The notes beneath the pieces were generated by a model. That model saw nothing but the letters and a program-made list of their open reading frames with translations. It was not told the DNA's origin and did not search any database. DNA of 64,000 bases from JAICYJ01 sp035695105. GTDB taxonomy: Bacteria; Actinomycetota; Thermoleophilia; Gaiellales; JAICJC01. Positions 1-8,052 of this stretch are shown in pieces. Position 1 is the stretch's first letter. Each line of letters opens with the position of its first letter. Made by a program: the position numbers and the translations under genes. Where the stretch lies: contig DASSEV010000020.1 of assembly GCA_035695105.1 (NCBI GenBank), positions 129,007 to 193,006 on the forward strand. The letters are read 5' to 3'.

Positions 1-8
1 TCTCGCCG

Positions 9-38
9 GGGGGGCCGCCACGCCGGGGGCGGCCCCCC
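9..38. terminator. Strong GC hairpin at the left edge
   Basis: An 11-bp perfect inverted repeat (GGGGGGCCGCC at 9-19, its complement at 28-38) with an 8-base loop and no T run. It lies just upstream of the first gene and probably ends a gene outside the window. Confidence 0.55.
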
Positions 39-71
39 GAATGCTGTGGAGAGCCTGCATTCCGGGAAGCC

Positions 72-410
72 ATGAGCCACATGTCGCGCCGTCGTGATCC
101 GCCCGAGCCTCTCGTAGGCGGCGAGGTTCGACCACCACCGGAAGTCACGGTGATCCGCTGGGTTGGCCGTGGCTCCGCGCTCGTCGGGCTCGTGCTCGGG
201 CAGCTCGCCTCCACAGCGTTGCTGTTCGTCACCGAGGTCACCAGCGGAAGCCGGCTGCTGTCACGCGTGGCATTGGCCGGATACGTCGCCTTCTCCGGCG
301 TGGCGTGGTGGCTCGCCGCAAGACATCGGGGCCTGGCCGTGCTGGTCATGGCCGGCGGGTGCGCCGCGCTGCTCGGCCTGCTGCTCCTCGCCGATTCGCT
401 GGGCGCGTAG
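72..410 (+). CDS. Small integral membrane protein, unknown function
   Basis: 112 residues. A charged, proline-rich N-terminus of about 30 residues is followed by three hydrophobic stretches (about residues 34-55, 65-82 and 88-110), so it is likely a three-helix inner-membrane protein. An internal ATG four codons in could also start translation. No family is recognised and no motif suggests a function. It converges with the next gene across a 15-bp hairpin. Confidence 0.6.
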   Translation: MSHMSRRRDPPEPLVGGEVRPPPEVTVIRWVGRGSALVGLVLGQLASTALLFVTEVTSGSRLLSRVALAGYVAFSGVAWWLAARHRGLAVLVMAGGCAALLGLLLLADSLGA

Positions 411-435
411 GGGCGAGCCGCGCTCGGTGCATCGA

Positions 436-469
436 GCTACGGGCGGGGGCCGAAGCCCCCGCCCGTAGC
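436..469. terminator. Bidirectional terminator between convergent genes
   Basis: A 15-bp perfect stem (436-450 with 455-469) closes a four-base loop that reads UUCG on the minus-strand transcript, an exceptionally stable tetraloop. It sits between the convergent genes ending at 410 and 478. Confidence 0.8.
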
Positions 470-477
470 CACTTCGG

Positions 478-951
478 TCACGGCTCGAGGTGGAAGATGA
501 AGTCGAAGTTCCCGTTGCTGCGGAGATGCAGCGTCATCCACCCGCGCGCGTTCGCGTAGGCGCCGGTGCCGCCCGTGATGGCGAGCTGCGTCGTGGCCCT
601 GGCGTCCAGGTACGGCCCCTCGACGGTGACCTGCCCGCGCGGCAGGAACGTGGTCCACATGCACTCCCAGCGGCCGTTGACAGTGCTGGCCCGGACGCAG
701 TTGCCCTGGTCGATGCCGACCTTCCGGGTGTTGTTCCAGTTGTAGACCGGGTTGTTGAACGGCAGCTGGTCGCCGGGCGAGTCGCCCTTGGCGCCGATGT
801 CGATCACCTGGTCGGTGATCGGGCGCTCGACCACGTGAATCCGGACCGGCGCGGTCAGCCCCCCGGAGCCCGATCCCACGGCGACGGCCGCGGCCGTCAG
901 CGCGGAGGCGGCGATGGACGTCAACGCCACCAGCATGAGTGTGCGTCGCAT
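478..951 (-). CDS. Secreted allene-oxide-cyclase/dirigent-like barrel protein
   Basis: 157 residues. The chosen ATG has an ideal ribosome site (GGAGGA, 3-8 bases upstream); a longer in-frame start exists but would bury the signal peptide. An N-terminal signal peptide (about residues 1-30, MRRTLMLVALTS...) is followed by a compact domain whose end, with ITGGTGAYANARGWM, resembles the dirigent/allene oxide cyclase beta-barrel fold. Enzymatic activity is not implied; bacterial members are uncharacterised secreted proteins. A second, divergent copy lies at 2134-2610 on the other side of the BrkB-like gene. Confidence 0.72.
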   Translation of the reverse strand: MRRTLMLVALTSIAASALTAAAVAVGSGSGGLTAPVRIHVVERPITDQVIDIGAKGDSPGDQLPFNNPVYNWNNTRKVGIDQGNCVRASTVNGRWECMWTTFLPRGQVTVEGPYLDARATTQLAITGGTGAYANARGWMTLHLRSNGNFDFIFHLEP

Positions 952-1043
952 GGTTCCTCCCAGCTCGTAGAACGGTGGAGCGCGAGTGTACGGCTCACGA
1001 TGTCCGAAGGCCGTGTTGCGACCAGGGAACGGCCTGACCGACC

Positions 1044-2051
1044 TCACGGCCGCGGAGTTCGCGCCGGTGCAGCCGTGTCGTTCGACGGCGGCGCGTCGGA
1101 GGTCGTGAAGAGGCCGCGCACCGCCCGGCGCAGCTGAACGCCGAGCGGCTCGGAGGCAGGCTGCTCAGGCTGCGACCACGACGACGCGACCTGTGCGCCG
1201 AACAGCAGTGCCGACGCGTACAGATACACTGAGTAGAGAAAGACGAACGCCCCGGTGAGCGACCCATAGACGACGCTCAGGTGCGTCGCGCTGCGGTACA
1301 CCAGCCCTGACGCAAGTGAGATTCCGAGAAACAGGACCGCGGTGATCACTGCCCCGGCGAGCGCATCGCCGCGGGCCAGCCGGCGAGTAGGGACGAGCCG
1401 GTAGAGGAGCAGCACCACGCCCACCCACACGGCCGCCGTCACCACCCTGGGCAGCAGCATGCCGGTGAGCGGGGTGTCGATGCCGGTCGCCGCCTCGATC
1501 CGGCGCAGGGCGTGCTCTGCCAGCCGATTGAGCGCCGTGAGCACCACCGTCGTCAGCACGAGCAACGCCGCGCCGACGACGAGCAGCAGGTCGATCAGCT
1601 TGCCGCGCACGACCGGCGTGCCGCGCACCGTGTGCGTGGCGATCTCCAGGCCGGTGCGGATGGCGGCCATCATGCCGGTCGCGCTCCACACGAACACGGC
1701 CAGTGTGAGCAGCCCGAGCACGCCCGGGGGAGGCGTGATCGCCGCCATGGCGTCGGCAACGTCAGCGCGGTTGGCGGTCTCCGCCGGCAGCGCGTTCAGG
1801 ATCGTGGTGACGACCGCGTCCTTCACCGCCTCGTTGCCAAGCATGACTCCAAACCCCGAGACGAGGACGACCGCAAGCGGGACGCTCGAGAACAGCACCC
1901 GATAGGCGATGCCGGCGGCGTGCTGCGGACACCGGTCGGCGAAGTACCGGTTGGCCGCCGCCACCAGCACCCGGACGATCTTCCCCGCGTACCCGAGGCG
2001 CGCGGCGGATCGTCGCGGCTGCTCGCGATGCACAGATGCAGTGAACCACAC
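1044..2051 (-). CDS. YihY/BrkB family inner-membrane protein
   Basis: 335 residues, GTG start. About six hydrophobic segments and the conserved N-terminal pattern around ANRYFADRCPQHAAGIAYR and the glycine/serine-rich VYGSLTGAFVFLYSVYLYASALLFGAQ near the C-terminus identify the YihY family, once misnamed ribonuclease BN. Members are polytopic membrane proteins of uncertain function, possibly transporters. The last 50 residues are hydrophilic and probably cytoplasmic. No clear ribosome site precedes the GTG, so the start is uncertain. It is transcribed toward the 478-951 gene, 92 bases away. Confidence 0.85.
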   Translation of the reverse strand: MWFTASVHREQPRRSAARLGYAGKIVRVLVAAANRYFADRCPQHAAGIAYRVLFSSVPLAVVLVSGFGVMLGNEAVKDAVVTTILNALPAETANRADVADAMAAITPPPGVLGLLTLAVFVWSATGMMAAIRTGLEIATHTVRGTPVVRGKLIDLLLVVGAALLVLTTVVLTALNRLAEHALRRIEAATGIDTPLTGMLLPRVVTAAVWVGVVLLLYRLVPTRRLARGDALAGAVITAVLFLGISLASGLVYRSATHLSVVYGSLTGAFVFLYSVYLYASALLFGAQVASSWSQPEQPASEPLGVQLRRAVRGLFTTSDAPPSNDTAAPARTPRP

Positions 2052-2133
2052 ACGGGTTGCCGGCTAGGTTGACTGGTTCTGGAGCGAGGAGTAGCGTCGA
2101 TGCCGTCCTGCGACCCTGAACAAGGGGGAAACC

Positions 2134-2610
2134 ATGCTCCACCGGCTCTTGACGACCGCAGGGGTGGCCGCGATCGTCGCATTCGTGGTCGGGGGCGGCG
2201 CCTTTGCCGTGGCGTCGAACTCCGGCGGGTCGGACGGCCCGGTAAAGACGATCACCGTGATCGAGAAGTCCTCGAACGGTGCGTACATCGACCTCGGCAA
2301 GAAGGGCTTCAGCGTCGGCGACGAGTTCATCATCAGGTCGACGTTCTGGAACCTGGCCCGCACCCACAGGGTCGGCTCCAACCACGGCTACTGCGTGGTC
2401 ATCGGCGCCGAGAAGGCGCAGTGCACCGGCACGGCGCGCCTGATGGGCGGTTCGCTGTCGTACTCCGGCATCTCCGGAAGCGGCAGGGTGTTCACGATCG
2501 CGATCACCGGCGGCACCGACGCGCTCGAGAGCGCCGAGGGTCAGGTGACGATTCACAACCTCGACGCGAACGGCAACGTCTCGCGCGACGTGATCGAGCT
2601 GACCGGCTAG
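2134..2610 (+). CDS. Secreted allene-oxide-cyclase/dirigent-like barrel protein (second copy)
   Basis: 158 residues with a signal peptide (about residues 1-28) and a barrel-type domain like that of 478-951, sharing the order of ITGGTDALESAEGQVTIHNL near the end. An AGGGGG ribosome site lies just upstream. The two copies flank the BrkB-like gene and are transcribed in opposite directions. Sequence identity between them is low outside the C-terminal motif, so they are old paralogues or separately acquired. A strong terminator follows directly. Confidence 0.7.
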   Translation: MLHRLLTTAGVAAIVAFVVGGGAFAVASNSGGSDGPVKTITVIEKSSNGAYIDLGKKGFSVGDEFIIRSTFWNLARTHRVGSNHGYCVVIGAEKAQCTGTARLMGGSLSYSGISGSGRVFTIAITGGTDALESAEGQVTIHNLDANGNVSRDVIELTG

Positions 2611-2616
2611 ACCCAC

Positions 2617-2647
2617 GGCGGGCGCCGGCGTCGTGCCGGCGCCCGCC
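2617..2647. terminator. Bidirectional terminator
   Basis: A perfect 13-bp GC stem (2617-2629 with 2635-2647) and five-base loop between convergent genes ending at 2610 and 2655. Confidence 0.8.
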
Positions 2648-2654
2648 GGTCAGG

Positions 2655-2921
2655 TCAGGCCGACGCGGTGTCGGCGCCGGCCTCGGACTGTTCGCCGCCC
2701 AATGCCATCGCACTGGACCGTGTAATGCCGTGTCGCTTCCCGTGCTTGTCGACGAGGCTCGGGCTCTCGCCGAAGGGCCACTCGATGTGTCCGCGATCGC
2801 GCAGCACCTGCTCGGCAAAGGCGCGCTCGTACTCCCGACACCACGCGGCGAAGTTGCCGCAGCACCCCTGCGCGCGGATCGACCATCGACCGTTGGTTCG
2901 CCGCACCTCGAATCCCGCCAT
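2655..2921 (-). CDS. Small hypothetical protein
   Basis: 88 residues with a strong GAGGAGG ribosome site before the ATG. The sequence contains two neighbouring cysteines (CCGNFAAWC) and a charged C-terminal half; it looks soluble. No family is recognised. The good ribosome site and the terminator shared with the opposite gene support it as a real gene. Confidence 0.55.
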   Translation of the reverse strand: MAGFEVRRTNGRWSIRAQGCCGNFAAWCREYERAFAEQVLRDRGHIEWPFGESPSLVDKHGKRHGITRSSAMALGGEQSEAGADTASA

Positions 2922-3023
2922 CAGACCTCCTCGTCAGGTGGAACCTCTACGGCGCAGGCCGTGGTGTGGATTCCCGCACCCGATCCGGGTGGCGGCCGCA
3001 CCTCGAGGGGCTGCGGCGAGGCC

Positions 3024-3029
3024 TACGCT
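3024..3029 (+). promoter_or_regulatory. -10 element of a leaderless promoter
   Basis: TACGCT ends exactly six bases before the ATG at 3036, the spacing expected when transcription starts on the A of the start codon. Confidence 0.5.
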
Positions 3030-3035
3030 GCATGC

Positions 3036-3359
3036 ATGAACCTCACCGCCCGCAGACAACGGCTCGCCGGCTTCATCGAGCTCGCCCTTGCGCCCCGCCG
3101 GCGGCACGGGCTGCGAGTTGCGGGCATCCCGCTTCCGAGCAATGTGCTCGCCGTCTGCGGGGATGCAATGCGCGACCTCGCACACGCGCTTCGCGACGAG
3201 GATCGCACCATCGACGCCTCGTCTCTGCGTGAGATCGAGCGCGTGCTGACGCACGGAGCCGTCTCTCCGCTGTACGACTCGAGCCATCCGATCCGCGCGC
3301 TGCACACGCTGGTCGCGATGGAGTCGCGCTTCGGCTGCGCTCCGGCCCGCGCCGCGTAG
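3036..3359 (+). CDS. Small hypothetical protein
   Basis: 107 residues, Arg/Leu-rich and predicted helical, with no membrane segment. The ATG has no ribosome site but stands six bases after a TACGCT box, so it is probably translated from a leaderless mRNA. Family not recognised. It converges with the cupin gene, which ends 26 bases away, without an obvious terminator between them. Confidence 0.5.
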   Translation: MNLTARRQRLAGFIELALAPRRRHGLRVAGIPLPSNVLAVCGDAMRDLAHALRDEDRTIDASSLREIERVLTHGAVSPLYDSSHPIRALHTLVAMESRFGCAPARAA

Positions 3360-3384
3360 CGGATCGGGAGCGCCACGGTTCGAC

Positions 3385-3882
3385 CTAGCCCTCCGACTCG
3401 GCGGCAAGCTCGGCGACGAGCCGGTCGAGCTCGGGCACCTCGGCGCGCAGGCTTGGGAGGTTGACCACGATCCCCTCCTGCGTCGTTCGGGCGAGCACCA
3501 CGATCGTCTCCTCGTCCGGCGAAGGGTTCTCCTCTCGGTGGGGGACGAAGGGTGGGACGTAGACGTAGTCGCCGGGGCCGGTCTCGATGCGGCGCTCCGT
3601 CCCGTCCTCGAGGAACACGAACACGGGGTGGCCCGAGACGACGTAGATGCCGGTCTCGGCCTCACCGTGGTGGTGGTCGCCGGACACCATGCCGGGCGCG
3701 ACGATGGCCTTTCCCATCCACAGCTTCCGCGAGCCGTGCCGCTTGCCGGAGATTGCCTCGTACCGCCGCATGCCCGGCGTCTGCGCCGTGTCCTCGCTCA
3801 GCTCGTGGCCGGCCGTGTGGTGCAGCTGCCTGTGCCATGCGGCGTTACCGGCTTCGGGACCGGGGCGCTCGTGATTGGTCAC
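3385..3882 (-). CDS. Cupin-domain protein
   Basis: 165 residues from a GTG. Both cupin metal motifs are visible: HHHGEAETGIYVVSG (two His, one Glu) and a second block GDYVYVPPFVPHREEN with the fourth His. The protein is probably a small metal-binding single-domain cupin; the substrate cannot be told. The upstream reading frame is open for 56 more codons, but the GTG is preferred because a TATCCT box lies exactly six bases before it, indicating a leaderless transcript, and because the cupin homology starts shortly after. Confidence 0.8.
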   Translation of the reverse strand: MTNHERPGPEAGNAAWHRQLHHTAGHELSEDTAQTPGMRRYEAISGKRHGSRKLWMGKAIVAPGMVSGDHHHGEAETGIYVVSGHPVFVFLEDGTERRIETGPGDYVYVPPFVPHREENPSPDEETIVVLARTTQEGIVVNLPSLRAEVPELDRLVAELAAESEG

Positions 3883-3888
3883 GTGGTC

Positions 3889-3894
3889 AGGATA
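3889..3894 (-). promoter_or_regulatory. -10 element of a leaderless promoter for the cupin gene
   Basis: TATCCT on the minus strand, six bases before the GTG start at 3882; no ribosome site is present. Confidence 0.5.
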
Positions 3895-4062
3895 GACGCG
3901 AAATGTTCGTTCTAACGGAAGGCGCCTGGGCCGAACTGCTAGAGTCGAGCGTGTCCGAAGGGGACGCCTGCCGCTTGGTGGCATACCGAGTTCGGCTTCC
4001 ACGCAGCCCGCCGCCCTCAGCACGTCCGGCGCCCTTGGCGCGCCGCTCACGAGAGGAATGCG

Positions 4063-4152
4063 ATGGATGCTCGATCCCCCGCCTCACGGCGGCGCGGCAC
4101 GTGGCTCACCGGCGTGTGTGCCGACGCACGTACGACAGCGGTGACGCTCTGA
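4063..4152 (+). CDS. Possible 29-residue upstream ORF
   Basis: A 29-codon frame (MDARSPASRRR... ending ...TTAVTL) with a GAGAGG ribosome site six bases before its ATG. Its TGA overlaps the ATG of the next gene as TGATG, the usual arrangement for translational coupling. The downstream gene has no ribosome site of its own, which supports a real short leader reading frame. It is rich in Arg, Ser and Ala and has no recognised family. Confidence 0.4.
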   Translation: MDARSPASRRRGTWLTGVCADARTTAVTL

Positions 4153-4430
4153 TGGCGCGGCGCCGCCCGCGCGTCAGTGGCGCACACTTCGAGCCGCGGC
4201 GTGCCTCCCCGACGCCGGGGGCAACCTCGTCCCAGGCCGCCACCGGCCTCAGCAGCTATGACGCTCGGATGCTGGCCGAGCGCATCTCGAGCACCCAGGA
4301 ACGCTTTCGCGTCGGCGCCATACGGCTGCTGGCATCGGGCTCATGCGGGGTGGTCGTGATCGACAGCCACACCGGCCAGGAACATGTCATCGACGAAGCG
4401 CGTCGCTGGCAGACCCTGCAGGCCAGTTGA
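4152..4430 (+). CDS. Small hypothetical protein
   Basis: 92 residues: a basic, disordered N-terminal 35 residues, then a short folded part with a beta-strand-like CGVVVIDSHTGQEHVIDEARRW segment. The start overlaps the stop of the 29-codon frame (TGATG), so it is probably translated by coupling. No family recognised. Confidence 0.5.
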   Translation: MARRRPRVSGAHFEPRRASPTPGATSSQAATGLSSYDARMLAERISSTQERFRVGAIRLLASGSCGVVVIDSHTGQEHVIDEARRWQTLQAS

Positions 4431-4466
4431 TCATCGCCTGCCTCGAGCTGCAGAGGGACTGCGGTC

Positions 4467-4694
4467 ATGAGCAGTAGACCCGGGGGGCCGCGCCAGCAGA
4501 TGGGCCGCAGAGGTCAGCCCCGGCCATGCGAACTGTGTTACCGGCCGCTGCAGGACGGCGAGGAACGCCACTGCGCCTCCTGCCGGGGGAGGATGGCTTC
4601 GAGACCGCGACCGCCGCAGCGGGCCCATGCCGGCGAGGCCGACCGGAGTGATGCCGGCGAGCCACCTCCTGCTGGAGGCGGCCTGCATACGTGA
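4467..4694 (+). CDS. Small zinc-ribbon-like protein
   Basis: 75 residues with two CxxC pairs (CELC and CASC, 12 residues between the pairs), a typical zinc-ribbon spacing, flanked by Arg/Pro-rich low-complexity ends. An AGAGGG ribosome site stands about ten bases upstream. Function unknown; such ribbons often bind nucleic acid or protein. The gene ends 16 bases before a bidirectional terminator. Confidence 0.45.
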   Translation: MSSRPGGPRQQMGRRGQPRPCELCYRPLQDGEERHCASCRGRMASRPRPPQRAHAGEADRSDAGEPPPAGGGLHT

Positions 4695-4710
4695 GCTTCG
4701 GGGGTATGAG

Positions 4711-4742
4711 CCGGCGGCAGGGGGTTGGTTCCCTGCCGCCGG
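4711..4742. terminator. Bidirectional terminator
   Basis: A 12-bp perfect stem (4711-4722 with 4731-4742), eight-base loop, between convergent genes ending at 4694 and 4758. Confidence 0.8.
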
Positions 4743-4757
4743 CCCATGCCTGCCGGC

Positions 4758-5087
4758 TTACTGGCGTGCCGCGATCTCAGCCTCTTCGTCGGCCACTGCG
4801 ATCGCGAAGCCGAGCGCGCGGGCGACGTTCCCCGCGGCTGAGGCCACGCGCGCTGTCCCGACGATCGGTGCCACCGCTGCAAACAGGCCCTGCAGATCTT
4901 CGACGCTGACGTCGAAGTCCTTGGCCGCGCCGATGTTCGTCATGTAGGAGATCGGCGGTGCATCCACCGCGATCAGTGCGGCGATCCGCGCCATCATGAA
5001 CGAACGTGGATCCAGCTCGCAGTACTCGGCTGAATCCTCGGTCATCTTCGCCAGCAACTCGAGCACCGGCGTGTCTGTCTCGGGCAT
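4758..5087 (-). CDS. Carboxymuconolactone-decarboxylase-like (CMD) protein
   Basis: 109 residues with a GGAGG ribosome site before the ATG. The all-helical sequence, including LDPRSFMMARIAALIAVDAPPISY and the VAPIVGTARVASAAGNVARALGFA segment, fits the CMD/AhpD-like helical superfamily. The CxxC-type redox pair of AhpD is absent, so peroxidase activity is unlikely. Homologues are common in actinobacteria beside stress genes; function is unknown. It lies downstream of the DevS-like kinase on the same strand, about 180 bases away. Confidence 0.7.
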   Translation of the reverse strand: MPETDTPVLELLAKMTEDSAEYCELDPRSFMMARIAALIAVDAPPISYMTNIGAAKDFDVSVEDLQGLFAAVAPIVGTARVASAAGNVARALGFAIAVADEEAEIAARQ

Positions 5088-5264
5088 CTGATACCTCCTC
5101 GGTCGGTTGGTTCGATCCTCGCCGAGAGGTGGCCGCGCCGCATCGGAGCGCGCGCCGATGCGGATCCGTAATTTTCGCAGCTCAGCAGACCGTTCCCGAC
5201 GTTGCTCTAGGCGTCCTCGAGGAAGGCCGTCTGCCGGCCGCACGAGGGCCGTGAGCCGGCATCG

Positions 5265-7040
5265 CTATCTCCGTCGCACCGCGGGAAACGTCATCTCCAC
5301 CTGGGTACCCCTGCCCGGGCCCGAGGTCACCGTGAGCCTCCCTGAGAGCAGCTCGGCGCGCTCCCGCATACCGACCAAGCCAAAGCCGTCGGTGCGGTCG
5401 CGCGGGTCGAAGCCGCATCCATCGTCGGTGATGCGGACGTACACCGTCTCGTCGTCCTCCCGTACGTCGATCCGAACGAGATCGGCGTCCCCGTGCCGGC
5501 GCGCGTTGGTGAGGGCCTCCTGGATGACCCGGTACATCGCATTCTCGAGGTCTCCGTCGAGCCGCTCGGGCTGGCGTCCCTGTTCATAGGCCAGATCGAC
5601 GCTGAGCTCGATGGTGACCTCGTCCCGGGCCACGCGGTCGACCAACGCCCGGATCGCCTGCTCGGCTCCGACCTCGTCGAGTGCCGCCGGCCGAAGCTCG
5701 CTGATCAACCCCCGCAGCGTCATGATGTCCGCGTCGGTCTGGTCTCGGACCTCCCGCAGCGCCCGTGGGATCTCCGTGTCGTCCTCGGGCGCCCAGTCAC
5801 CGCTCGCGAGGATCGCTCCCAGCCTCAGCCGGATCGAGGCAAGCCCCTGAAGCGTCTCGTCATGGAGCTCTCGCGCCCACCATGCGCGTTCGTGCTCTGC
5901 GGCTGCGATCCGCTGGCGGAGGTGTTCCGACACGACCGCCTGCGCGGTTGCCAGCGCCGCCGCCGCGCTCGACGCGAAGGCCTCGAGCAGTCGCTCCTCC
6001 TTGGCGGTGTAGCGGGTGGGCGAATCGAGGTGATCGAGGGCGAGCATCGCCCCGTAGGGCCGGCCTCGGAAGACGAGCGGCACGACCAGCCCCGATCCCA
6101 CCTCGAACCCCACCTGCCCCAGCCCGCGCTGCTCGAACCGTGCTCGGTTCTCCGGACTTTCCAACCGCTGCGTCCTGTCCTGCTCGATCGCGACGCTGGC
6201 GACGGTTCCCTGCAGCGGGACTCGACGGCCGATGATGTCGGGAAGCAGCTCGCCCGCGGCCGCGGTCACGACCAGGTCAGTGCCGTCGAGCGTCTCCATG
6301 ACCACCGTTCGGGCGCCGACCAGCGCTCGGCCGCGCTTGGCGATCAGCTGGAGCAGTGTCTCCGGGTCGGTCTCGGTCCCGAGTGCGCGACTGATCTGTT
6401 GGCTTGCGTCGAGCCGCTCGATCGACTGATGGAGCTCTGCACGCTGTGACTCCGCTGCCGCGAATCGCTGGGCGTGATTGATCGCCGCCCCTGCGAACGC
6501 GGCGAGCGTGACGAGTGCGTCCTCGTCCTGCTCGTCGAAGGCGCCCGTCTCCTTGTCGGCGAGGTAGATGTTGCCGTAGAGGCGCTCCCGGATCATGATC
6601 GGCACACCCAGGAAGGTCGTCATCTGCGGGTGCCCCGCCGGAAATCCGTACGACCGCGGGTGCTGCCGGATGTCGAGCAGGCGCAGGGGCGCCGGGTGCT
6701 GGATCAGCTCGCCGAGCACGCCCTGTCCGGTGGGGAATGCGCCGATCGACCGCCGGGTCTGCTCGTCGATGCCGATCGTCAGGAAGCGCTCGAGCTGGTC
6801 GCCGGCCTCGTTGAGGATGCCCACCGCTCCATAGCGTGCGCCGGTCAGACGACGGGCGGACTCCAGGACGTGAGAGAGGATCGCGTCCACGTCGAGATCG
6901 GAGACGACGTCGAGCCCGACGTCGAGCAGCGTACGGGCGAACGCCTCCGCGCCACCATCACCAGCACGGGGGCCGGCTTGACTCTCAGCGTGCCCACCCC
7001 CGCCCCGGGCCGGATCCTTCCCTGAAGCCGGCGTCGTCAT
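5265..7040 (-). CDS. GAF-GAF sensor histidine kinase, DevS/DosT-like
   Basis: 591 residues. Two GAF domains (about residues 40-190 and 205-370) precede a HisKA_3 dimerisation helix with the phospho-accepting His near residue 393 (ELHDETLQGL) and a HATPase with NARRHGD (N box), DDGCGFD and GLVGMRERA. The order matches the NarL-type kinases DevS/DosT, which sense redox or gases through a haem in GAF-A. The first GAF keeps the block GHPQMTTFLGVPI that in DevS holds the haem-ligand region, so haem binding is plausible but unproven. The start used has GAGGTG six bases upstream; an ATG 20 codons earlier is possible. The only receiver-like neighbour, 7161-7562, lacks an output domain. Confidence 0.88.
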   Translation of the reverse strand: MTTPASGKDPARGGGGHAESQAGPRAGDGGAEAFARTLLDVGLDVVSDLDVDAILSHVLESARRLTGARYGAVGILNEAGDQLERFLTIGIDEQTRRSIGAFPTGQGVLGELIQHPAPLRLLDIRQHPRSYGFPAGHPQMTTFLGVPIMIRERLYGNIYLADKETGAFDEQDEDALVTLAAFAGAAINHAQRFAAAESQRAELHQSIERLDASQQISRALGTETDPETLLQLIAKRGRALVGARTVVMETLDGTDLVVTAAAGELLPDIIGRRVPLQGTVASVAIEQDRTQRLESPENRARFEQRGLGQVGFEVGSGLVVPLVFRGRPYGAMLALDHLDSPTRYTAKEERLLEAFASSAAAALATAQAVVSEHLRQRIAAAEHERAWWARELHDETLQGLASIRLRLGAILASGDWAPEDDTEIPRALREVRDQTDADIMTLRGLISELRPAALDEVGAEQAIRALVDRVARDEVTIELSVDLAYEQGRQPERLDGDLENAMYRVIQEALTNARRHGDADLVRIDVREDDETVYVRITDDGCGFDPRDRTDGFGLVGMRERAELLSGRLTVTSGPGRGTQVEMTFPAVRRR

Positions 7041-7160
7041 CCGGCTCACCTCGCAGTCGCTCACGTCCTCGATCTTGAAGACGGGTGGATCGTACCGCAC
7101 GTGCTGATGCGAAGGTCAACGCTCCTCCAACCGCGTGCGGTTGCAGATATCAACGCTGGA

Positions 7161-7562
7161 TCAGACGTCTGCGCCGCGGACGACGCTCGAGATGTCGTCG
7201 ATCTCGCCGTTACGTCGAACGTAGCCATCGAGCCTGCAGGCGTCCACCAGGCGTCGGAGCGCTGATTCGTCCACTCCGATCGCGACGACCCGTGCGCCCG
7301 GATGGGCGGATCTGACGAGTCCTGGCAGGGTGGCATGCTCGCGGAGAACGCGCGACCCGAGGATCACCGCGAGCTCCCCCGTTGCAAGCCTGCTCAGCTC
7401 GAGGAGAAGCTGCGCCGGATCTCCGGTCGTCGCCGCGACGTGGAGGCGCGGGTCGTTGGAGAGTGCCGCCGCCAGGGCGTGACGGTCGAACTCGCGGCTG
7501 TCGCAGATCGCCACCTCGAGGCGTGTGGATCCGTTCAGCGTGCTTGGTCCAGCTGGGCTCAC
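7161..7562 (-). CDS. Receiver-like protein without phospho-aspartate (pseudo-receiver)
   Basis: 133 residues. The opening LEVAICDSREFDRHALAAAL resembles a response-regulator receiver fold, and the rest keeps its alternating strand/helix pattern. The strand that normally ends in the phosphorylated Asp reads ELAVILGSRV, with Gly there, and the conserved Lys position reads YVRRN. No DNA-binding domain follows. It is probably a phosphorylation-independent or regulatory partner of the kinase encoded 120 bases downstream on the same strand. GTG start with TAGGCT six bases before it, suggesting a leaderless mRNA. Confidence 0.6.
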   Translation of the reverse strand: MSPAGPSTLNGSTRLEVAICDSREFDRHALAAALSNDPRLHVAATTGDPAQLLLELSRLATGELAVILGSRVLREHATLPGLVRSAHPGARVVAIGVDESALRRLVDACRLDGYVRRNGEIDDISSVVRGADV

Positions 7563-7568
7563 GGTCCG

Positions 7569-7574
7569 AGCCTA
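7569..7574 (-). promoter_or_regulatory. -10 element of a leaderless promoter
   Basis: TAGGCT on the minus strand, six bases before the GTG at 7562; probably drives the pseudo-receiver and the kinase. Confidence 0.45.
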
Positions 7575-7784
7575 GGGACCGGCCGGGCGGGCGCCATCGG
7601 GGGCAATGCCTATAGCAGGTTCGGGATGCCCGAATACCGCAGCCCGTGGTCAACGCGGCAGGGAGGTGGCGAGCGCGGGGCGACGGTTCGTGGAATCCCG
7701 CGGAATCAATCCGTTCCGACCCGCATGGCATGACGAACCGGATCGCCGATGCTGGATCTGTCGACACACGACGGAGGTGCAGTC

Positions 7785-8045
7785 ATGAAACGCAAGCAAG
7801 CGGTGGTTTCCGGAACGGTCATCTCGGTTCATCCGCACCGGGTCGGCGCGCAACGGCAGCTCGCCCAGGTGCTCGAGGTGCTCGGCGGGGAGGGCCATCG
7901 GCGGTACCGGGTGCGATGGGAAGATGGGCACGAATCGATCTTCTTCCCCGGCGAGGATGCGGTGATCGAGCCGGTGAGCATCTCCGCTCCTGCCGGCGGG
8001 TCAGAGAGGCGGCGTGGTCGACAACGCCATGTGGTCGGGTCGTGA
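7785..8045 (+). CDS. DUF1918-domain protein
   Basis: 86 residues with a GGAGGTG ribosome site. The small beta-barrel sequence VLEVLGGEGHRRYRVRWEDGHESIFFPG is the DUF1918 signature, found in many actinobacteria, often near stress genes. Function is unknown; the fold resembles SH3-like barrels. The basic tail (residues 75-86) may bind nucleic acid. It ends seven bases before the convergent ATPase gene. Confidence 0.82.
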   Translation: MKRKQAVVSGTVISVHPHRVGAQRQLAQVLEVLGGEGHRRYRVRWEDGHESIFFPGEDAVIEPVSISAPAGGSERRRGRQRHVVGS

Positions 8046-8052
8046 GCGTGAT

